Below are positions 15,962-25,519 of a DNA stretch of 64,000 bases, piece by piece. This DNA is from JAAURB01 sp049649525 (lineage in GTDB: Bacteria; Cyanobacteriota; Cyanobacteriia; Cyanobacteriales; Microcoleaceae), in contig JBARZE010000050.1 in NCBI GenBank assembly GCA_049649525.1, positions 248,001 through 312,000 of the forward strand. The letters are read 5' to 3'. How positions within the stretch are numbered: position 1 is the stretch's first letter; each line of letters starts with the position of its first letter. Position numbers and translations under genes: made by a program. The notes beneath the pieces are model-generated. The model saw nothing but the letters and a program-made list of their open reading frames with translations. It had not been told where the DNA came from and searched no databases.

Positions 15962-17149
15962 ATGAAATTTGCTAAGCGTTTAAATCAACTGCATAAAAAT
16001 GTTTTTGCAGATATGGATGGGTCTAAAGCAGTTGCTGTGGCGAAGGGGAAGCACTTAATTGATTTGTCCTTAGGATCATCTGATTTACCCGTTGCGGAGC
16101 ATATTCTCTCAGCAATTAGTACTTCTTTAAACGATCCAACCACTCATGGCTACGCTTTATTTCATAGTACTCAAAAGTTTCGGGAAATTGCCGCCAATTG
16201 GTACACTCAACGTTATGGGATACCAGTCGATCCTGAAACAGAAGTTTTACAACTGATTGGCTGTCAGGAAGGAACTGCTCATTTACCTTTAGCATTACTC
16301 AATCCGGGAGACTTTGCCTTATTGCAAGATCCGGGATATCCTTCTCATGTCGGGGGCGTTTATCTGGCGGGGGGACAAGTTTATACTCTACCCTTACTGG
16401 CGGAACATCAATTTTTACCCCAGTTACAGGAAATTCCCCTATCTGTTTTAAATCAATCTCGGATGATGGTGTTGAGTTATCCCCATAATCCCACGACTGC
16501 TATTGCTCCCCTCTCTTTTTTTAAAGAAGCGGTTGATTTTTGTCAACAACACGATATTATTCTGGTTCATGATTTCCCCTATGGTGATTTCGTGTTTACA
16601 GAAACAGATCACGATCAAATTGCCCCCTCAATTTTTCAAGCCGATCAGAATAAATCGATTTCGATAGAATTTTTCACCTTTTCTAAGTCCTACAATATGG
16701 GCGGATTTCGGATTGGTTTTGCGATTGGCAATGCAGAGATTATCCGGGCATTACGACAGGTTAAAGCCGTGATTGACTTCAATCAATACAGGGGGATATT
16801 GAACGGGGCGATTGCCGCTTTAACAGGCCCTCAGACCGTGGTAAAGCAGACTATTGAGACATATCGTCAGCGGCGGGATGTATTTGTCAAAGCCTTACAT
16901 GATATCGGTTGGGAGGTTCCCACTCCGGTAGCCACGATGTATGTTTGGGCAAAATTACCTCACCCTTGGCAGAATAATTCGATTGAGTTTTGTACCCAAC
17001 TGATTCAGCAAACCGGAGTTGCCGCTTCTCCTGGGGTCGGATTTGGTAAATCTGGGGAAGGATACGTCAGATTTGCTTTAGTTTATCCGCCTGCAGTTTT
17101 AGCTGAAGCCGTTCAACGTATTGCTGATTTTCTGATTCATCATAACTAA
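15962..17149 (+). CDS. PLP-dependent class I aminotransferase, LL-DAP aminotransferase-like
   Basis: A 395-residue fold-type I aminotransferase. Key sites: GCQEGTAHLPLALLNPGD (cofactor-phosphate region), SYPHNPTTA (the Asn that contacts PLP), DFPYGDF, and the Schiff-base lysine at residue 242 in FSKSYNMGGFRIGF. A C-terminal VRFALVYP supplies the substrate-carboxylate arginine. The N-P-T-T loop and overall sequence look most like the DapL/succinyl-DAP aminotransferase and aspartate aminotransferase group, but substrate cannot be settled by eye. It is plus-strand, 89 nt after thioredoxin and 223 nt before secA. Confidence 0.85.
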   Translation: MKFAKRLNQLHKNVFADMDGSKAVAVAKGKHLIDLSLGSSDLPVAEHILSAISTSLNDPTTHGYALFHSTQKFREIAANWYTQRYGIPVDPETEVLQLIGCQEGTAHLPLALLNPGDFALLQDPGYPSHVGGVYLAGGQVYTLPLLAEHQFLPQLQEIPLSVLNQSRMMVLSYPHNPTTAIAPLSFFKEAVDFCQQHDIILVHDFPYGDFVFTETDHDQIAPSIFQADQNKSISIEFFTFSKSYNMGGFRIGFAIGNAEIIRALRQVKAVIDFNQYRGILNGAIAALTGPQTVVKQTIETYRQRRDVFVKALHDIGWEVPTPVATMYVWAKLPHPWQNNSIEFCTQLIQQTGVAASPGVGFGKSGEGYVRFALVYPPAVLAEAVQRIADFLIHHN

Positions 17150-17372
17150 ATAACAACTTATTCCCTATCTCCCGTGTTCAAAGTCTGCTGACGGGTAGAA
17201 TTTTCCCCTATTTCCCCTGAGATACAACGATTGCTACAATAACCAATACAAGATCTTTTATTGGAGCTGGAAACAGGATTAACGGGTAGATCTGCTCAGA
17301 CTTGTATCAACCCAGCTCAGTCAACTTTAAGCTCTCCGTATAAACTCACTCTTAATTCTTTAGAATCTTGCC

Positions 17373-20156
17373 ATGTTAAAAACTTTGCTGGGTGATCCCA
17401 ATGCTCGAAAACTGAAAAAGTTTCAGCCAACTGTCACCGATATTAATGTTTTAGAAGAAGATATTCAACCCCTCTCTGACGATCAACTGCGGGGAAAAAC
17501 AGATGAATTTCGACAACTTCTCGCCAAGGCAAAATCCAGAGAAGAACGCCAACAAATCCTAGATGAGATTTTACCCGAAGCCTTTGCCGTGGTGCGCGAA
17601 GCGGGTTTGCGAGTGTTGGGAATGCGGCACTTTGATGTACAATTATTAGGCGGAATTATCCTCCATAAAGGCGAAATTGCGGAGATGAAAACCGGGGAAG
17701 GTAAAACCCTGGTGGCGACACTTCCTTGTTACCTGAATGCCCTCTCCGGTGAAGGGGTTCATGTCATTACGGTTAATGATTATCTCGCCCGCCGGGACGC
17801 AGAATGGATGGGGCAAGTCCATCGATTTTTAGGGTTAAGCGTGGGACTCATTCAGCAAGGAATGACCCCGCAAGAACGCAAAAAAAATTATCTTTGTGAT
17901 ATTACCTATGCCACTAACAGTGAGGTAGGTTTTGATTATCTGCGCGATAATATGTCAACCTCAATTGAGGATGTGGTACAGCGTGAGTTTAACTACTGTA
18001 TTATCGATGAAGTTGATTCTGTCCTGGTTGATGAAGCCCGTACACCGTTAATTATCTCCGGTCAGGTAGAACGTCCTAGTGAAAAGTATATTCGCGCGGC
18101 TCAAGTAGCACAAGCTCTAAAACCGGAAGAACATTACGAAGTCGATGAAAAAGCCCGTAATGTATTGTTAACAGATGAAGGGTTTGCCGCTGCCGAAGAA
18201 TTGGTCGGGATGCAAGATTTATATGACCCCAGTAACCCTTGGGCGCACTTTATTTTTAATGCCCTTAAAGCCAAAGAACTGTTTACAAAAGATGTTAATT
18301 ATATTGTCCGGGATGAAGAAGTTGTTATTGTTGATGAATTTACGGGTCGGGTGATGCCAGGGCGACGCTGGAGTGATGGTTTACATCAAGCTATTGAAGC
18401 CAAAGAAGGGGTTGAAATTCAGCCGGAAACCCAAACCTTAGCGACGATTACTTATCAAAACTTCTTTTTACTTTATCCGAAACTGTCCGGGATGACAGGA
18501 ACGGCGAAAACGGAAGAGGCAGAATTTGAGAAAATTTATAATTTACCGGTGAGTATTATCCCCACTAACCGCCCTAAAGGTCGGGTGGATCTGGCTGATG
18601 TGGTTTATAAAACCGAAGCCGGAAAATGGCAGTCTATCGCGGATGAATGCGCCCACATGCATGAATTAGGTCGTCCGGTATTGGTGGGGACTACCAGTGT
18701 AGAAAAATCTGAGTTACTCTCACGTTTATTATCACAACGCAAAGTTCCCCATAACTTACTGAATGCTAAGCCGGAAAACGTCGAACGAGAATCAGAAATT
18801 GTTGCCCAAGCCGGACGTAGAGGCAGTGTAACTATTGCCACAAATATGGCAGGACGAGGGACTGATATTATTCTCGGGGGGAATGCCGACTACATGGCGC
18901 GGTTGAAAATGCGGGAATATTTTATGCCTCGTATCGTTAAACCCGAAGATGAAAAAGAGTTAGCTGTGGCCCAGGTTTCGGGAGGGAAACGCAACGCTGT
19001 CGAAGGGTTTGGTGGAGAGAAAAAAGCAAAAACTTGGAAAGTGTCTTCCGAGATTTTCCCCACACAAATTTCTAATGAGGCAGAACAACACTTAAAAGAG
19101 GCGGTAGATTTTGCAGTCTCTCAATATGGTGAACGAAGTTTACCCGAATTACAAGCAGAAGATAAGTTAGCGGTTGCAGCGGAAAAAGCCCCGACTGAAG
19201 ATGAGTTAATTCAGAAATTACGGGACGTTTATCAGCAAATTGTGAATGAATACGAACAGTTTACCAATGTTGAACACGATGAAGTGATTAATGTTGGCGG
19301 GCTGCATGTTGTGGGGACAGAACGTCACGAGTCGAGGCGTATTGATAATCAATTGCGAGGACGCGCCGGACGACAAGGTGACCCCGGTTCAACCCGGTTT
19401 TTCCTCAGTTTAGAGGATAACTTATTACGCATCTTTGGCGGCGATCGCGTTGCTGGGTTGATGACGATGTTTAACGTCGAAGAGGATATGCCCATTGAGT
19501 CTAAAATGTTGACTCGGTCTCTTGAAGGGGCGCAGAAAAAGGTCGAAACCTATTATTATGATATCCGCAAACAGGTGTTTGAATATGACGAGGTGATGAA
19601 CAACCAACGCCGCGCTATTTATGCCGAACGTCGCCGGGTATTGGAAGGGCAAGACCTCAAAGAACAAGTGATCCAGTATGGTGAAAGAACCATGGATGAT
19701 ATTGTTGATGCCTATATTAACCCGGATTTACCTTCGGAGGAATGGGATATTGAGAAAGTTGTAGATAAGGCGAAAGAATTTGTTTATTTGTTGCAAGATT
19801 TAACCGCAGATCAATTAATTGATTTGAATGTGGATGAAATTAAAACCTTCTTGCATGAACAACTTCGTAATGCTTACGATATTAAAGAAGCCCAAGTTAA
19901 TCAACTCAAACCAGGGTTAATGCGGGAAGCAGAACGTTTCTTTATTCTCCAACAAATTGATACGTTGTGGCGGGAACATTTACAACAAATGGATGCGTTA
20001 CGGGAGTCGGTTGGTTTACGCGGTTACGGACAAAAAGATCCGTTAATTGAGTATAAACGGGAAGGTTATGAACAATTCCTAGAAATGATGACGGATATTC
20101 GCCGAAATGTGATTTACTCCATGTTCCAATTCCAACCTCAGCCTGCTGTTGCATAA
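17373..20156 (+). CDS. secA: Preprotein translocase ATPase SecA
   Basis: A 927-residue SecA, the ATPase that drives proteins through SecYEG in the plasma and probably thylakoid membrane. Motifs: MKTGEGKTLVATLP (Walker A), the VDSVLVDEARTPLI DEAD-box region, GMTGTAKTE, NMAGRGTDI, and GTERHESRRIDNQLRGRAGR in the second motor domain. The helical scaffold and wing follow (MREAERFFILQQIDTLWREHL). Like other cyanobacterial SecAs it ends without the cysteine-rich zinc-binding tail of E. coli SecA (it finishes FQPQPAVA). It is followed by a strong hairpin at 20181. Confidence 0.97.
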   Translation: MLKTLLGDPNARKLKKFQPTVTDINVLEEDIQPLSDDQLRGKTDEFRQLLAKAKSREERQQILDEILPEAFAVVREAGLRVLGMRHFDVQLLGGIILHKGEIAEMKTGEGKTLVATLPCYLNALSGEGVHVITVNDYLARRDAEWMGQVHRFLGLSVGLIQQGMTPQERKKNYLCDITYATNSEVGFDYLRDNMSTSIEDVVQREFNYCIIDEVDSVLVDEARTPLIISGQVERPSEKYIRAAQVAQALKPEEHYEVDEKARNVLLTDEGFAAAEELVGMQDLYDPSNPWAHFIFNALKAKELFTKDVNYIVRDEEVVIVDEFTGRVMPGRRWSDGLHQAIEAKEGVEIQPETQTLATITYQNFFLLYPKLSGMTGTAKTEEAEFEKIYNLPVSIIPTNRPKGRVDLADVVYKTEAGKWQSIADECAHMHELGRPVLVGTTSVEKSELLSRLLSQRKVPHNLLNAKPENVERESEIVAQAGRRGSVTIATNMAGRGTDIILGGNADYMARLKMREYFMPRIVKPEDEKELAVAQVSGGKRNAVEGFGGEKKAKTWKVSSEIFPTQISNEAEQHLKEAVDFAVSQYGERSLPELQAEDKLAVAAEKAPTEDELIQKLRDVYQQIVNEYEQFTNVEHDEVINVGGLHVVGTERHESRRIDNQLRGRAGRQGDPGSTRFFLSLEDNLLRIFGGDRVAGLMTMFNVEEDMPIESKMLTRSLEGAQKKVETYYYDIRKQVFEYDEVMNNQRRAIYAERRRVLEGQDLKEQVIQYGERTMDDIVDAYINPDLPSEEWDIEKVVDKAKEFVYLLQDLTADQLIDLNVDEIKTFLHEQLRNAYDIKEAQVNQLKPGLMREAERFFILQQIDTLWREHLQQMDALRESVGLRGYGQKDPLIEYKREGYEQFLEMMTDIRRNVIYSMFQFQPQPAVA

Positions 20157-20180
20157 TTTAGCAGTATTATTATTCTGTTG

Positions 20181-20199
20181 GGGCGCATACAATGCGCCC
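20181..20199. terminator. Hairpin terminator between secA and Uma2 gene
   Basis: GGGCGCAT (20181-20188), loop ACA, ATGCGCCC (20192-20199) form a perfect GC-rich 8-bp stem, followed by TATTTTATTG. It lies between convergent genes and could serve both. Confidence 0.75.
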
Positions 20200-20214
20200 T
20201 ATTTTATTGTCTAG

Positions 20215-20808
20215 TTATCCCTGAATTCCTTGTGAAAAAGCAGTCATCGCCTCCAATTTAGAAGACATTTGTACACAACTAACGAATAAATTAATATCCA
20301 AATCTGGTAACAATTCACTTTGAGATATTTCTTCGTAGTCTTCTTCACGTAAATGATAAATTGACAATTTGTCATCTTCCCAAAACCAAACTTCAGCAAT
20401 ATTTAACCGTTTATATTTTTCTAATTTCTTGATATTACCACTACTAATAACCACTTCAACAGCTAAATCTGGGTGTTCTTTTTGTTCGCTAATATAATAA
20501 GACTCATCCGGTTGAAACGAAACATTTTTATCTTCTGACTGCCGAGTGGCGCTACCTACGGGGATAAATTCTATTTGTTTTTGCAGGAAATATAGACAAA
20601 GTAAAGCAGTAATAATTCGGCTAATTGCTTCATGTTCTTCCCCTAAAGTCATAATTTCGATACACCCATCTAAATAAAAAATACGAGTTCCTGGCGACTT
20701 TTCTATGGCTGTTTCAATTAGTTTAAATTGTTGCCAACTATAATAGCCTGGTAATTTTAAATATTGTTCTGTATTGGAATTAAGTTGAGTTTTAACTGAG
20801 GTTTTCAT
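20215..20808 (-). CDS. Uma2 family protein (DUF820)
   Basis: A 197-residue member of the Uma2/DUF820 family, which is greatly expanded in cyanobacteria and has a PD-(D/E)XK nuclease-like fold. Visible: the lid motif YLDGCIEIMTLGEEHE, FQPDESYYI, HPDLAVEVVISS (the central acidic core) and KLEKYKRLNIAEVWFWEDD. The catalytic acidic and lysine residues appear intact. Biological role is undefined; a link to mobile DNA has been suggested for the family but nothing here shows it. It faces secA across a hairpin terminator. Confidence 0.88.
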   Translation of the reverse strand: MKTSVKTQLNSNTEQYLKLPGYYSWQQFKLIETAIEKSPGTRIFYLDGCIEIMTLGEEHEAISRIITALLCLYFLQKQIEFIPVGSATRQSEDKNVSFQPDESYYISEQKEHPDLAVEVVISSGNIKKLEKYKRLNIAEVWFWEDDKLSIYHLREEDYEEISQSELLPDLDINLFVSCVQMSSKLEAMTAFSQGIQG

Positions 20809-20872
20809 TATTTATTTTCTCCATTATTTATTGAATTATAGTTAGGTTAAAAGGGGAAAGTTAACATACTAT

Positions 20873-21952
20873 TTATTCAAGCTGCCTGAAATAATCTTTA
20901 ATAGCCTCAACTCCCTGTTTTACTACTTCTATTGGTGGAGTTTCGATAGGATTATTATCTAAATCTAGTATTTCTAACCTTTTTAATTTTTTGATATTTT
21001 TAGGAATTGACTTAATTTTGTTTCCAGTTAAATCTAATTCAATTAAACTAGAAAGACAATTAATAGAATTGGGTAACTGATTGAGTCGGTTATTTATTAA
21101 ACTCAAAAAAGATAAGTTAAAAAGACAACTAATAGAATTGGGTAACTGACTAAATTCATTAGAATCTAAATATAAATGAATTAAATTAGAAAGACAACTA
21201 ACAGAATTGGGTAACTGATTTAGTAAATTATTACTCAAATCCAAGTAGGTTAAGTTAGAAAGAGCTGTAATAGAATCGGGCAACTCTCGTAGTTCGTTTC
21301 CGCTTAAATTTAAATAAGTTAAGTTAGAAAGAGCTGTAATAGAATCGGGCAACTCTCGTAGTTCGTTTCGGCTTAAATCTAAATCAGTTAAGTTAGAAAG
21401 AGCTGTAATAGAATTGGGTAATTTATTAATTTGATTGTGGCTCAAATTTAGTTTGGTTAAGTTAGAAAGAGCTGTAATAGAATTGGGTAATTCATTAATT
21501 TTGTTTCGGCTTAAATTTAAATCAGTCAAGTTAGAAAGAGCTGTAATAGAATCGGATAATTTACTTATTTTATTTTTACATAAGAACAAATGAGTTAAAT
21601 GCTCAATTTTGGTAATAACGTCGGGTAATTCAGTTAGTTTATTATTATATAATTTTAAATAATTCAAGTTAGAAAGAGCCGCAATAGAATCCGAAAAATT
21701 ATTGACTTGGTTATCGTTTAAATTTAGAAAAGTTAAATTGGAAAGATTACCGATAGATTCCGGAATAGTGGTTACTCGATTTGAATTTAAGTTTAAGACT
21801 TCTAACCATTCTAGTTCAAATACCTCTTCCGGAATTTCTGTCAGTTTTTGATCTTTATCAGTATGATGATCCCAACTTAAATCTAGTTCCTTGAGTTGTT
21901 GTTCCTTAGCAACTTGAATCTTCTCAAGAAAATATGGCGGTGTATTTCCCAT
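20873..21952 (-). CDS. Leucine-rich repeat protein
   Basis: A 359-residue protein consisting almost entirely of 23-residue LRRs (LTxLNLSxNxLxELPxSITALSN). I count twelve full repeats plus a capping one. The N-terminal MGNTPPYFLEKIQVAKEQQL and the C-terminal VVKQGVEAIKDYFRQLE are exactly what precedes and follows the LRRs in cyanobacterial ROCO-type proteins, but here the protein stops before any Roc GTPase. It may be a truncated or stand-alone interaction module. I chose the ATG at 21952 over a TTG at 21988. Adjacent DNA repeats are nearly identical, showing recent expansion. The partner is unknown. Confidence 0.85.
   Translation of the reverse strand: MGNTPPYFLEKIQVAKEQQLKELDLSWDHHTDKDQKLTEIPEEVFELEWLEVLNLNSNRVTTIPESIGNLSNLTFLNLNDNQVNNFSDSIAALSNLNYLKLYNNKLTELPDVITKIEHLTHLFLCKNKISKLSDSITALSNLTDLNLSRNKINELPNSITALSNLTKLNLSHNQINKLPNSITALSNLTDLDLSRNELRELPDSITALSNLTYLNLSGNELRELPDSITALSNLTYLDLSNNLLNQLPNSVSCLSNLIHLYLDSNEFSQLPNSISCLFNLSFLSLINNRLNQLPNSINCLSSLIELDLTGNKIKSIPKNIKKLKRLEILDLDNNPIETPPIEVVKQGVEAIKDYFRQLE
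21251..21388. repeat. 69-bp tandem DNA repeat inside the LRR gene
   Basis: Two consecutive 69-bp units begin at 21251 and 21320; their first 50 bases are identical. The neighbouring unit at 21389 starts the same way and then diverges. They encode adjacent LRRs and show recent in-gene duplication or gene conversion. Confidence 0.8.
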
Positions 21953-22145
21953 TGTCTGTATAGGGTAATATTGACTTGCAGAAAACAAATGAATTCTACG
22001 TTAATAGCTATAATTATATGAAAATCTAACTCAATTCACTGCCTAATACGGAAAAGACAAAAGTTAAAGTAATATTCAAAACTCAATTCTGATCGCGACA
22101 GTGTAAAATTTGATTAGGTTAAATTCTCGTCGAAAACTACGGGAT

Positions 22146-23051
22146 ATGAAATTGATACAAGGATTTAGTAGACTAATTCAGTTTAAACAACAGCGCGGAT
22201 GGCTAGCAATACTCGGCGCGATCGCCACACTCGGTATAATCTTAATCCAACCCGCAACTGCATTCCAAGTACAAGTGATGCCGTCCTCGCCGCAACTGGG
22301 GGATACCCTGTCCGTCATGGTGCAACAGCCAACAACTGACGCAACAACAGTCCCTTCTGTGCAGTATGAGGGCAAAACCTATCCCATGTTTGCGGTCGGA
22401 TCAAATCAATATCGGGTCTTACTCCCCACAACACCACTCGACTCACCCGGTAACCGCCAAATTCAAGTCAATAGTGGTGGCCAACAACAAAATATTTCTA
22501 TCTCATTACGCGATCGCCAATTTCCGACTCAGTCTATTTGGTTACCTCCGGACAAACAAGGGTTAACCGGGACAGATTTTGAATTCGATCAAGTTGATGC
22601 TTTTAAAGCATTGGTAACCCCGGACAAATATTGGCAAGGTGCATTTCTACGACCCAGTAGCGGCCCTGTCAGCACTATTTATGGCGTTCGTCGCTATTAT
22701 AACGGTGAATTTGCTGAAAATTATTATCATCGTGGCGTAGACTATGCTGCGGGGACGGGTTCCCCAGTTGTGGCCCCTGCTGCCGGACGTGTGGCCTTAG
22801 TGGGGCGAGAAGCGGACGGATTTACGATTCATGGTAATGTCATTGGTATCGATCATGGTCAAGGAGTAGCCGGAATATTTGTTCATCTCAACCGCATTGA
22901 TGTTAAAGCCGGAGATATGGTGACAGCGGGTCAAGTGATAGGCGGTGTTGGATCGACGGGTAGTTCAACCGGGCCACATTTACACTGGGGTGTATATGTC
23001 CAGGGTCAAGCTGTTGATCCTGTTCCTTGGCGATATGATGAAATTAACTAG
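22146..23051 (+). CDS. M23 family peptidase (LytM-type), exported
   Basis: A 301-residue exported protein. The N-terminus has a signal peptide (WLAILGAIATLGIILIQPATA). An Ig-like region (about 35-125) follows, then a C-terminal LytM/M23 domain at about 165-295. The zinc ligands are all present: H-x3-D in YYHRGVDYAAG and the H-x-H of GPHLHWG. Such enzymes cut peptide cross-links in peptidoglycan and help divide or remodel the wall. The frame is open to a TTG at 22110, but the ATG at 22146 gives a normal signal peptide. Confidence 0.92.
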   Translation: MKLIQGFSRLIQFKQQRGWLAILGAIATLGIILIQPATAFQVQVMPSSPQLGDTLSVMVQQPTTDATTVPSVQYEGKTYPMFAVGSNQYRVLLPTTPLDSPGNRQIQVNSGGQQQNISISLRDRQFPTQSIWLPPDKQGLTGTDFEFDQVDAFKALVTPDKYWQGAFLRPSSGPVSTIYGVRRYYNGEFAENYYHRGVDYAAGTGSPVVAPAAGRVALVGREADGFTIHGNVIGIDHGQGVAGIFVHLNRIDVKAGDMVTAGQVIGGVGSTGSSTGPHLHWGVYVQGQAVDPVPWRYDEIN

Positions 23052-23392
23052 TGAAGTGGGAAAAACTATAAGTATCGGTTAGGATAAACCGAGAAGTTGA
23101 AACAACCACATCTCTATGACAGTAAAAGCGTCTGGGTATGGGGCTGATACACTCAAAATTGTTGAGATCTAAGGTTTTGTACAGTGGGTGAGTGTGGTTG
23201 AAATCAATATGAAATACAGTATCAGTAGTTTAAATATTAACTACATAGAATACTCGTATTTTGTGTAAAATATTCAGCAATTGAGAGCATTTGGCGGATC
23301 ACGAAAGTTGCTTCTTTGTCAGTACGTCTGGGGTACTAACAGAGATAGGGACGAGCTGTAAAATTAGTCATGCATTGAAGTGAACTAGCATT
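23052..23392. other. Intergenic region, M23 peptidase / ComFB
   Basis: 341 nt. A 6-bp hairpin TCGGTT-AGGATA-AACCGA sits just after the M23 stop (about 23084-23101) and a 5-bp one (AGTAC...GTACT) lies about 70 nt before the ComFB start. No gene or recognised riboswitch seen; the ComFB ATG lacks a clear ribosome binding site. Confidence 0.4.
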
Positions 23393-23947
23393 ATGAGTAT
23401 AGAAAAAATCGTAGATCAAGCTTTACAAGATGGTTATTTGACACCCTCAATGGAAGCTGAAGTCGGGCGGATCTGTAATACAGCCTCGGAGTTGTCTATA
23501 GAAGAATATATGGCTCTCGATCGGCTGATGGGAGCCTTGTTAACAGGGGAAGTCGTTGTTTTACCCCGAAAACAGTTTATCAACGTGATGGAAGAGCTGG
23601 TGCTGAGTGAGGCGATCGCACGGGTAGCAGAAATTGAGAATAACAATGATCGCCCGGTAGACGTGGGTGATATTGCAGCCTATGCTTTAAATAGATTACC
23701 TCCTTTATATGCCACGACAGAAGAAGGGGCGCAGTATCAACGGGCTAGAGCTAGAGAAGAATTACAAGATTTAATTTCTACTCAAGTCAAAGATGCAATT
23801 AAAATCAGTATCGATCAAGCGGCTCCACACGATACATTTTTCGGTCAGTCTTCCGGCGAAGAAGTGGTTGGCAAAATGACTACTTTGTTGAAAGCTTATG
23901 CCGAGGCTTTCGATCAGGAGTTTGAGCAAAAAAGAAACGAAGTTTAG
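23393..23947 (+). CDS. ComFB family protein (cyclic di-nucleotide receptor family)
   Basis: A 184-residue cyanobacterial ComFB protein. The diagnostic core is at about 60-140: NVMEELVLSEAIARV, then PVDVGDIAAYALNRLPPLYATTEEGAQYQ. ComFB was named after a B. subtilis competence locus. Cyanobacterial members have been described as c-di-GMP or c-di-AMP receptors acting on cell size, motility and competence; binding by this protein is inference. The N-terminal 55 residues (ALQDGYLTPSMEAEVGRI) are a helical extension seen in cyanobacterial homologs. It is monocistronic, followed by a dispersed hairpin at 23980. Confidence 0.85.
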   Translation: MSIEKIVDQALQDGYLTPSMEAEVGRICNTASELSIEEYMALDRLMGALLTGEVVVLPRKQFINVMEELVLSEAIARVAEIENNNDRPVDVGDIAAYALNRLPPLYATTEEGAQYQRARAREELQDLISTQVKDAIKISIDQAAPHDTFFGQSSGEEVVGKMTTLLKAYAEAFDQEFEQKRNEV

Positions 23948-23979
23948 CTTAATATTACGACTGATACATAGATAGATTA

Positions 23980-24005
23980 TAGAGGCGTTGGTGGCAACGT
24001 CTCTA
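23980..24005. repeat. Dispersed GTAGAGACG-type hairpin, copy 2
   Basis: TAGAGGCGTTG (23980-23990), loop GTGG, CAACGTCTCTA (23995-24005): an 11-bp stem with one G-U pair just after the ComFB gene. Same arm sequence as copies at 4005 and 42750; probably also stops transcription. Confidence 0.65.
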
Positions 24006-24594
24006 CTCGTTTAAGGGTTTATAAAATTAGCTGATACTGGATTATTCATATAATACCATCACTAACATTTAATCACTTACCCAAGTCAGTTCTATTGGAT
24101 CAATGATTAATTTTGGTATGAGAATTTTTCTCCGATCAATTCCATCTGATCTTCAGTTTAAATTTAGCAGCTCAATCGCTATTTGTTTTAATAATCTCAC
24201 TTTACAATTGCAGTAAGTTATTATATTAGCTCATGTTTTCTGCAGAAAATATTAACACCTTTACCAGAGAGCTGGGAAAAAATATAACAATATATTCAGG
24301 ATTTACAACTCACTGTAATTTCTGATTTTTTTAGTATGACTCAAGGGTGTAAAGCCAGCAGATTCAGCCGCAGGAGACAAAAAGATATCACTGAGTGTAC
24401 CTGATAAAGGGGGGAATTAACATCATGGGTATCACCCACCATGGGTGTAAGAAGTTTTCTGACTATAATAGAAGACTACATATAGCATCTAGTTCTTTAT
24501 TCACTTTATTGGGAAAGGTCATACTTCACCGGAGTAGACACTTCGCCCCCAATTTATTTCATATTCAGTTATATCGTTAAATAAAAGTCAAAAA
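24006..24594. other. Long leader region of the pentapeptide-repeat gene
   Basis: 589 nt without a supported gene. A 61-codon frame at 24395-24580 has no family look and I reject it. The region contains a TATAAT (24464-24469) preceded by overlapping palindromes (next entry), so a promoter there with a roughly 120-nt leader is plausible. Confidence 0.4.
24426..24469 (+). promoter_or_regulatory. Overlapping palindromes next to a TATAAT box
   Basis: TGGGT (24426-24430), ACCCA (24434-24438) and TGGGT (24442-24446) follow at 3-nt spacing, so the middle arm can pair with either neighbour. A TATAAT lies at 24464-24469. This is either an operator overlapping the -35 region or a pair of mutually exclusive RNA hairpins if transcription starts further upstream. 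Confidence 0.4.
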
Positions 24595-25395
24595 ATGGGT
24601 GAACATACTACACAAATCAAGCGTTTACTTGATCTCAAGCAATGCCAAGGCGGTAAACTTAGCAACGCTAGCCTCATACATCTAAACCTCAACAGCGCTA
24701 ATCTCAGTGGAGCCGATCTGAGTTTTGCTAACCTCAACGGTACCGATCTCAGTCAAAGCAATTTAAGTGGTGTTAACTTAAGCTTTGCTAATTTAGTTGC
24801 TGTCATCTTAACCAATACAAACCTAAATGGGGTTGATGCTCAAGGAATTAATCTGTTTGACGCTCATTTAGAAGGGGTTGAATTGTGCGGTGCAGACTTA
24901 GGATTTGCTAATTTAGTCAATACCAAACTCAATCATGCCAATTTGAGTGGGGCGGACTTAATTGGTGCAAATCTGATCGGCTCAGATCTCAGCGGGGCAG
25001 ATTTAAGTGGAGCGAGTTTAGGCGGTGTTAACTTAGGTCAAGCCAAACTCATTGGTGCTAATTTATTAAATGTAAACTTAAGAGATGCTCAACTCGTTCG
25101 AGCTGACTTGAGTGAAGCCCATCTCCAAAACGCAGATCTCAGCAATGCAAACCTTCTCAATGCTAACTTCAGAGGCGCGGACTTAAGGGGAGCTGACTTA
25201 ACAGGAGCCAATCTTCACCAAGCCAATTTGTCTGGGGCTAATCTCGAGGGTGCGGTAGGTATTTACCACGAAAAACCTGTTCCTCTTGAACCCGTTGAAC
25301 GACCCACTGCTCGTTTGTCTCAATCTGTTTTATCTTACATGAGTTTACCGCAGTCTAATCTGTCTAATACTCAAAATATACCGATGTCGTCTTAA
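24595..25395 (+). CDS. Pentapeptide repeat protein
   Basis: A 266-residue protein made of A(D/N)LxX pentapeptides from about residue 24 to 222 (for example LSGADLSFANLNGTDLSQSN). This folds as a right-handed quadrilateral beta-helix. The start MGEHTTQIKRLLDLKQCQG is a short helix typical of such proteins, and a proline- and serine-rich tail of about 40 residues follows. There is no signal peptide, so it is probably cytoplasmic. Function is unknown, as for most cyanobacterial members; it lacks features that would link it to gyrase protection. Monocistronic on the plus strand. Confidence 0.92.
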   Translation: MGEHTTQIKRLLDLKQCQGGKLSNASLIHLNLNSANLSGADLSFANLNGTDLSQSNLSGVNLSFANLVAVILTNTNLNGVDAQGINLFDAHLEGVELCGADLGFANLVNTKLNHANLSGADLIGANLIGSDLSGADLSGASLGGVNLGQAKLIGANLLNVNLRDAQLVRADLSEAHLQNADLSNANLLNANFRGADLRGADLTGANLHQANLSGANLEGAVGIYHEKPVPLEPVERPTARLSQSVLSYMSLPQSNLSNTQNIPMSS

Positions 25396-25519
25396 CTCCG
25401 AGGCTGGCTGAGAAACTCAGTACCTGATTCAATTGAACTTCTTTCTTTTGATGGTGATTATACTATTAATTGATTGCCATTGAAAGAAAGTTATTACTTT
25501 TACAAACCTTTTTCTCTCC

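Noticed and set aside
24340..24420. Possible c-di-GMP riboswitch (AAAGCCA...GCCGCAGG) upstream of the pentapeptide gene
   Set aside because: Only a short part resembles the GEMM core; the conserved GGTAGC...GGTTACC half and tetraloop receptor are absent.
24395..24580. 61-codon ORF before the pentapeptide gene
   Set aside because: No family signature, overlaps palindromes and a TATAAT box, and codon content looks like non-coding DNA.
25440..25500. Inverted repeat AACTTCTTTC...GAAAGAAAGTT after the pentapeptide gene
   Set aside because: Arms pair with shifts and mismatches and are low-complexity; not convincing as a terminator or element.
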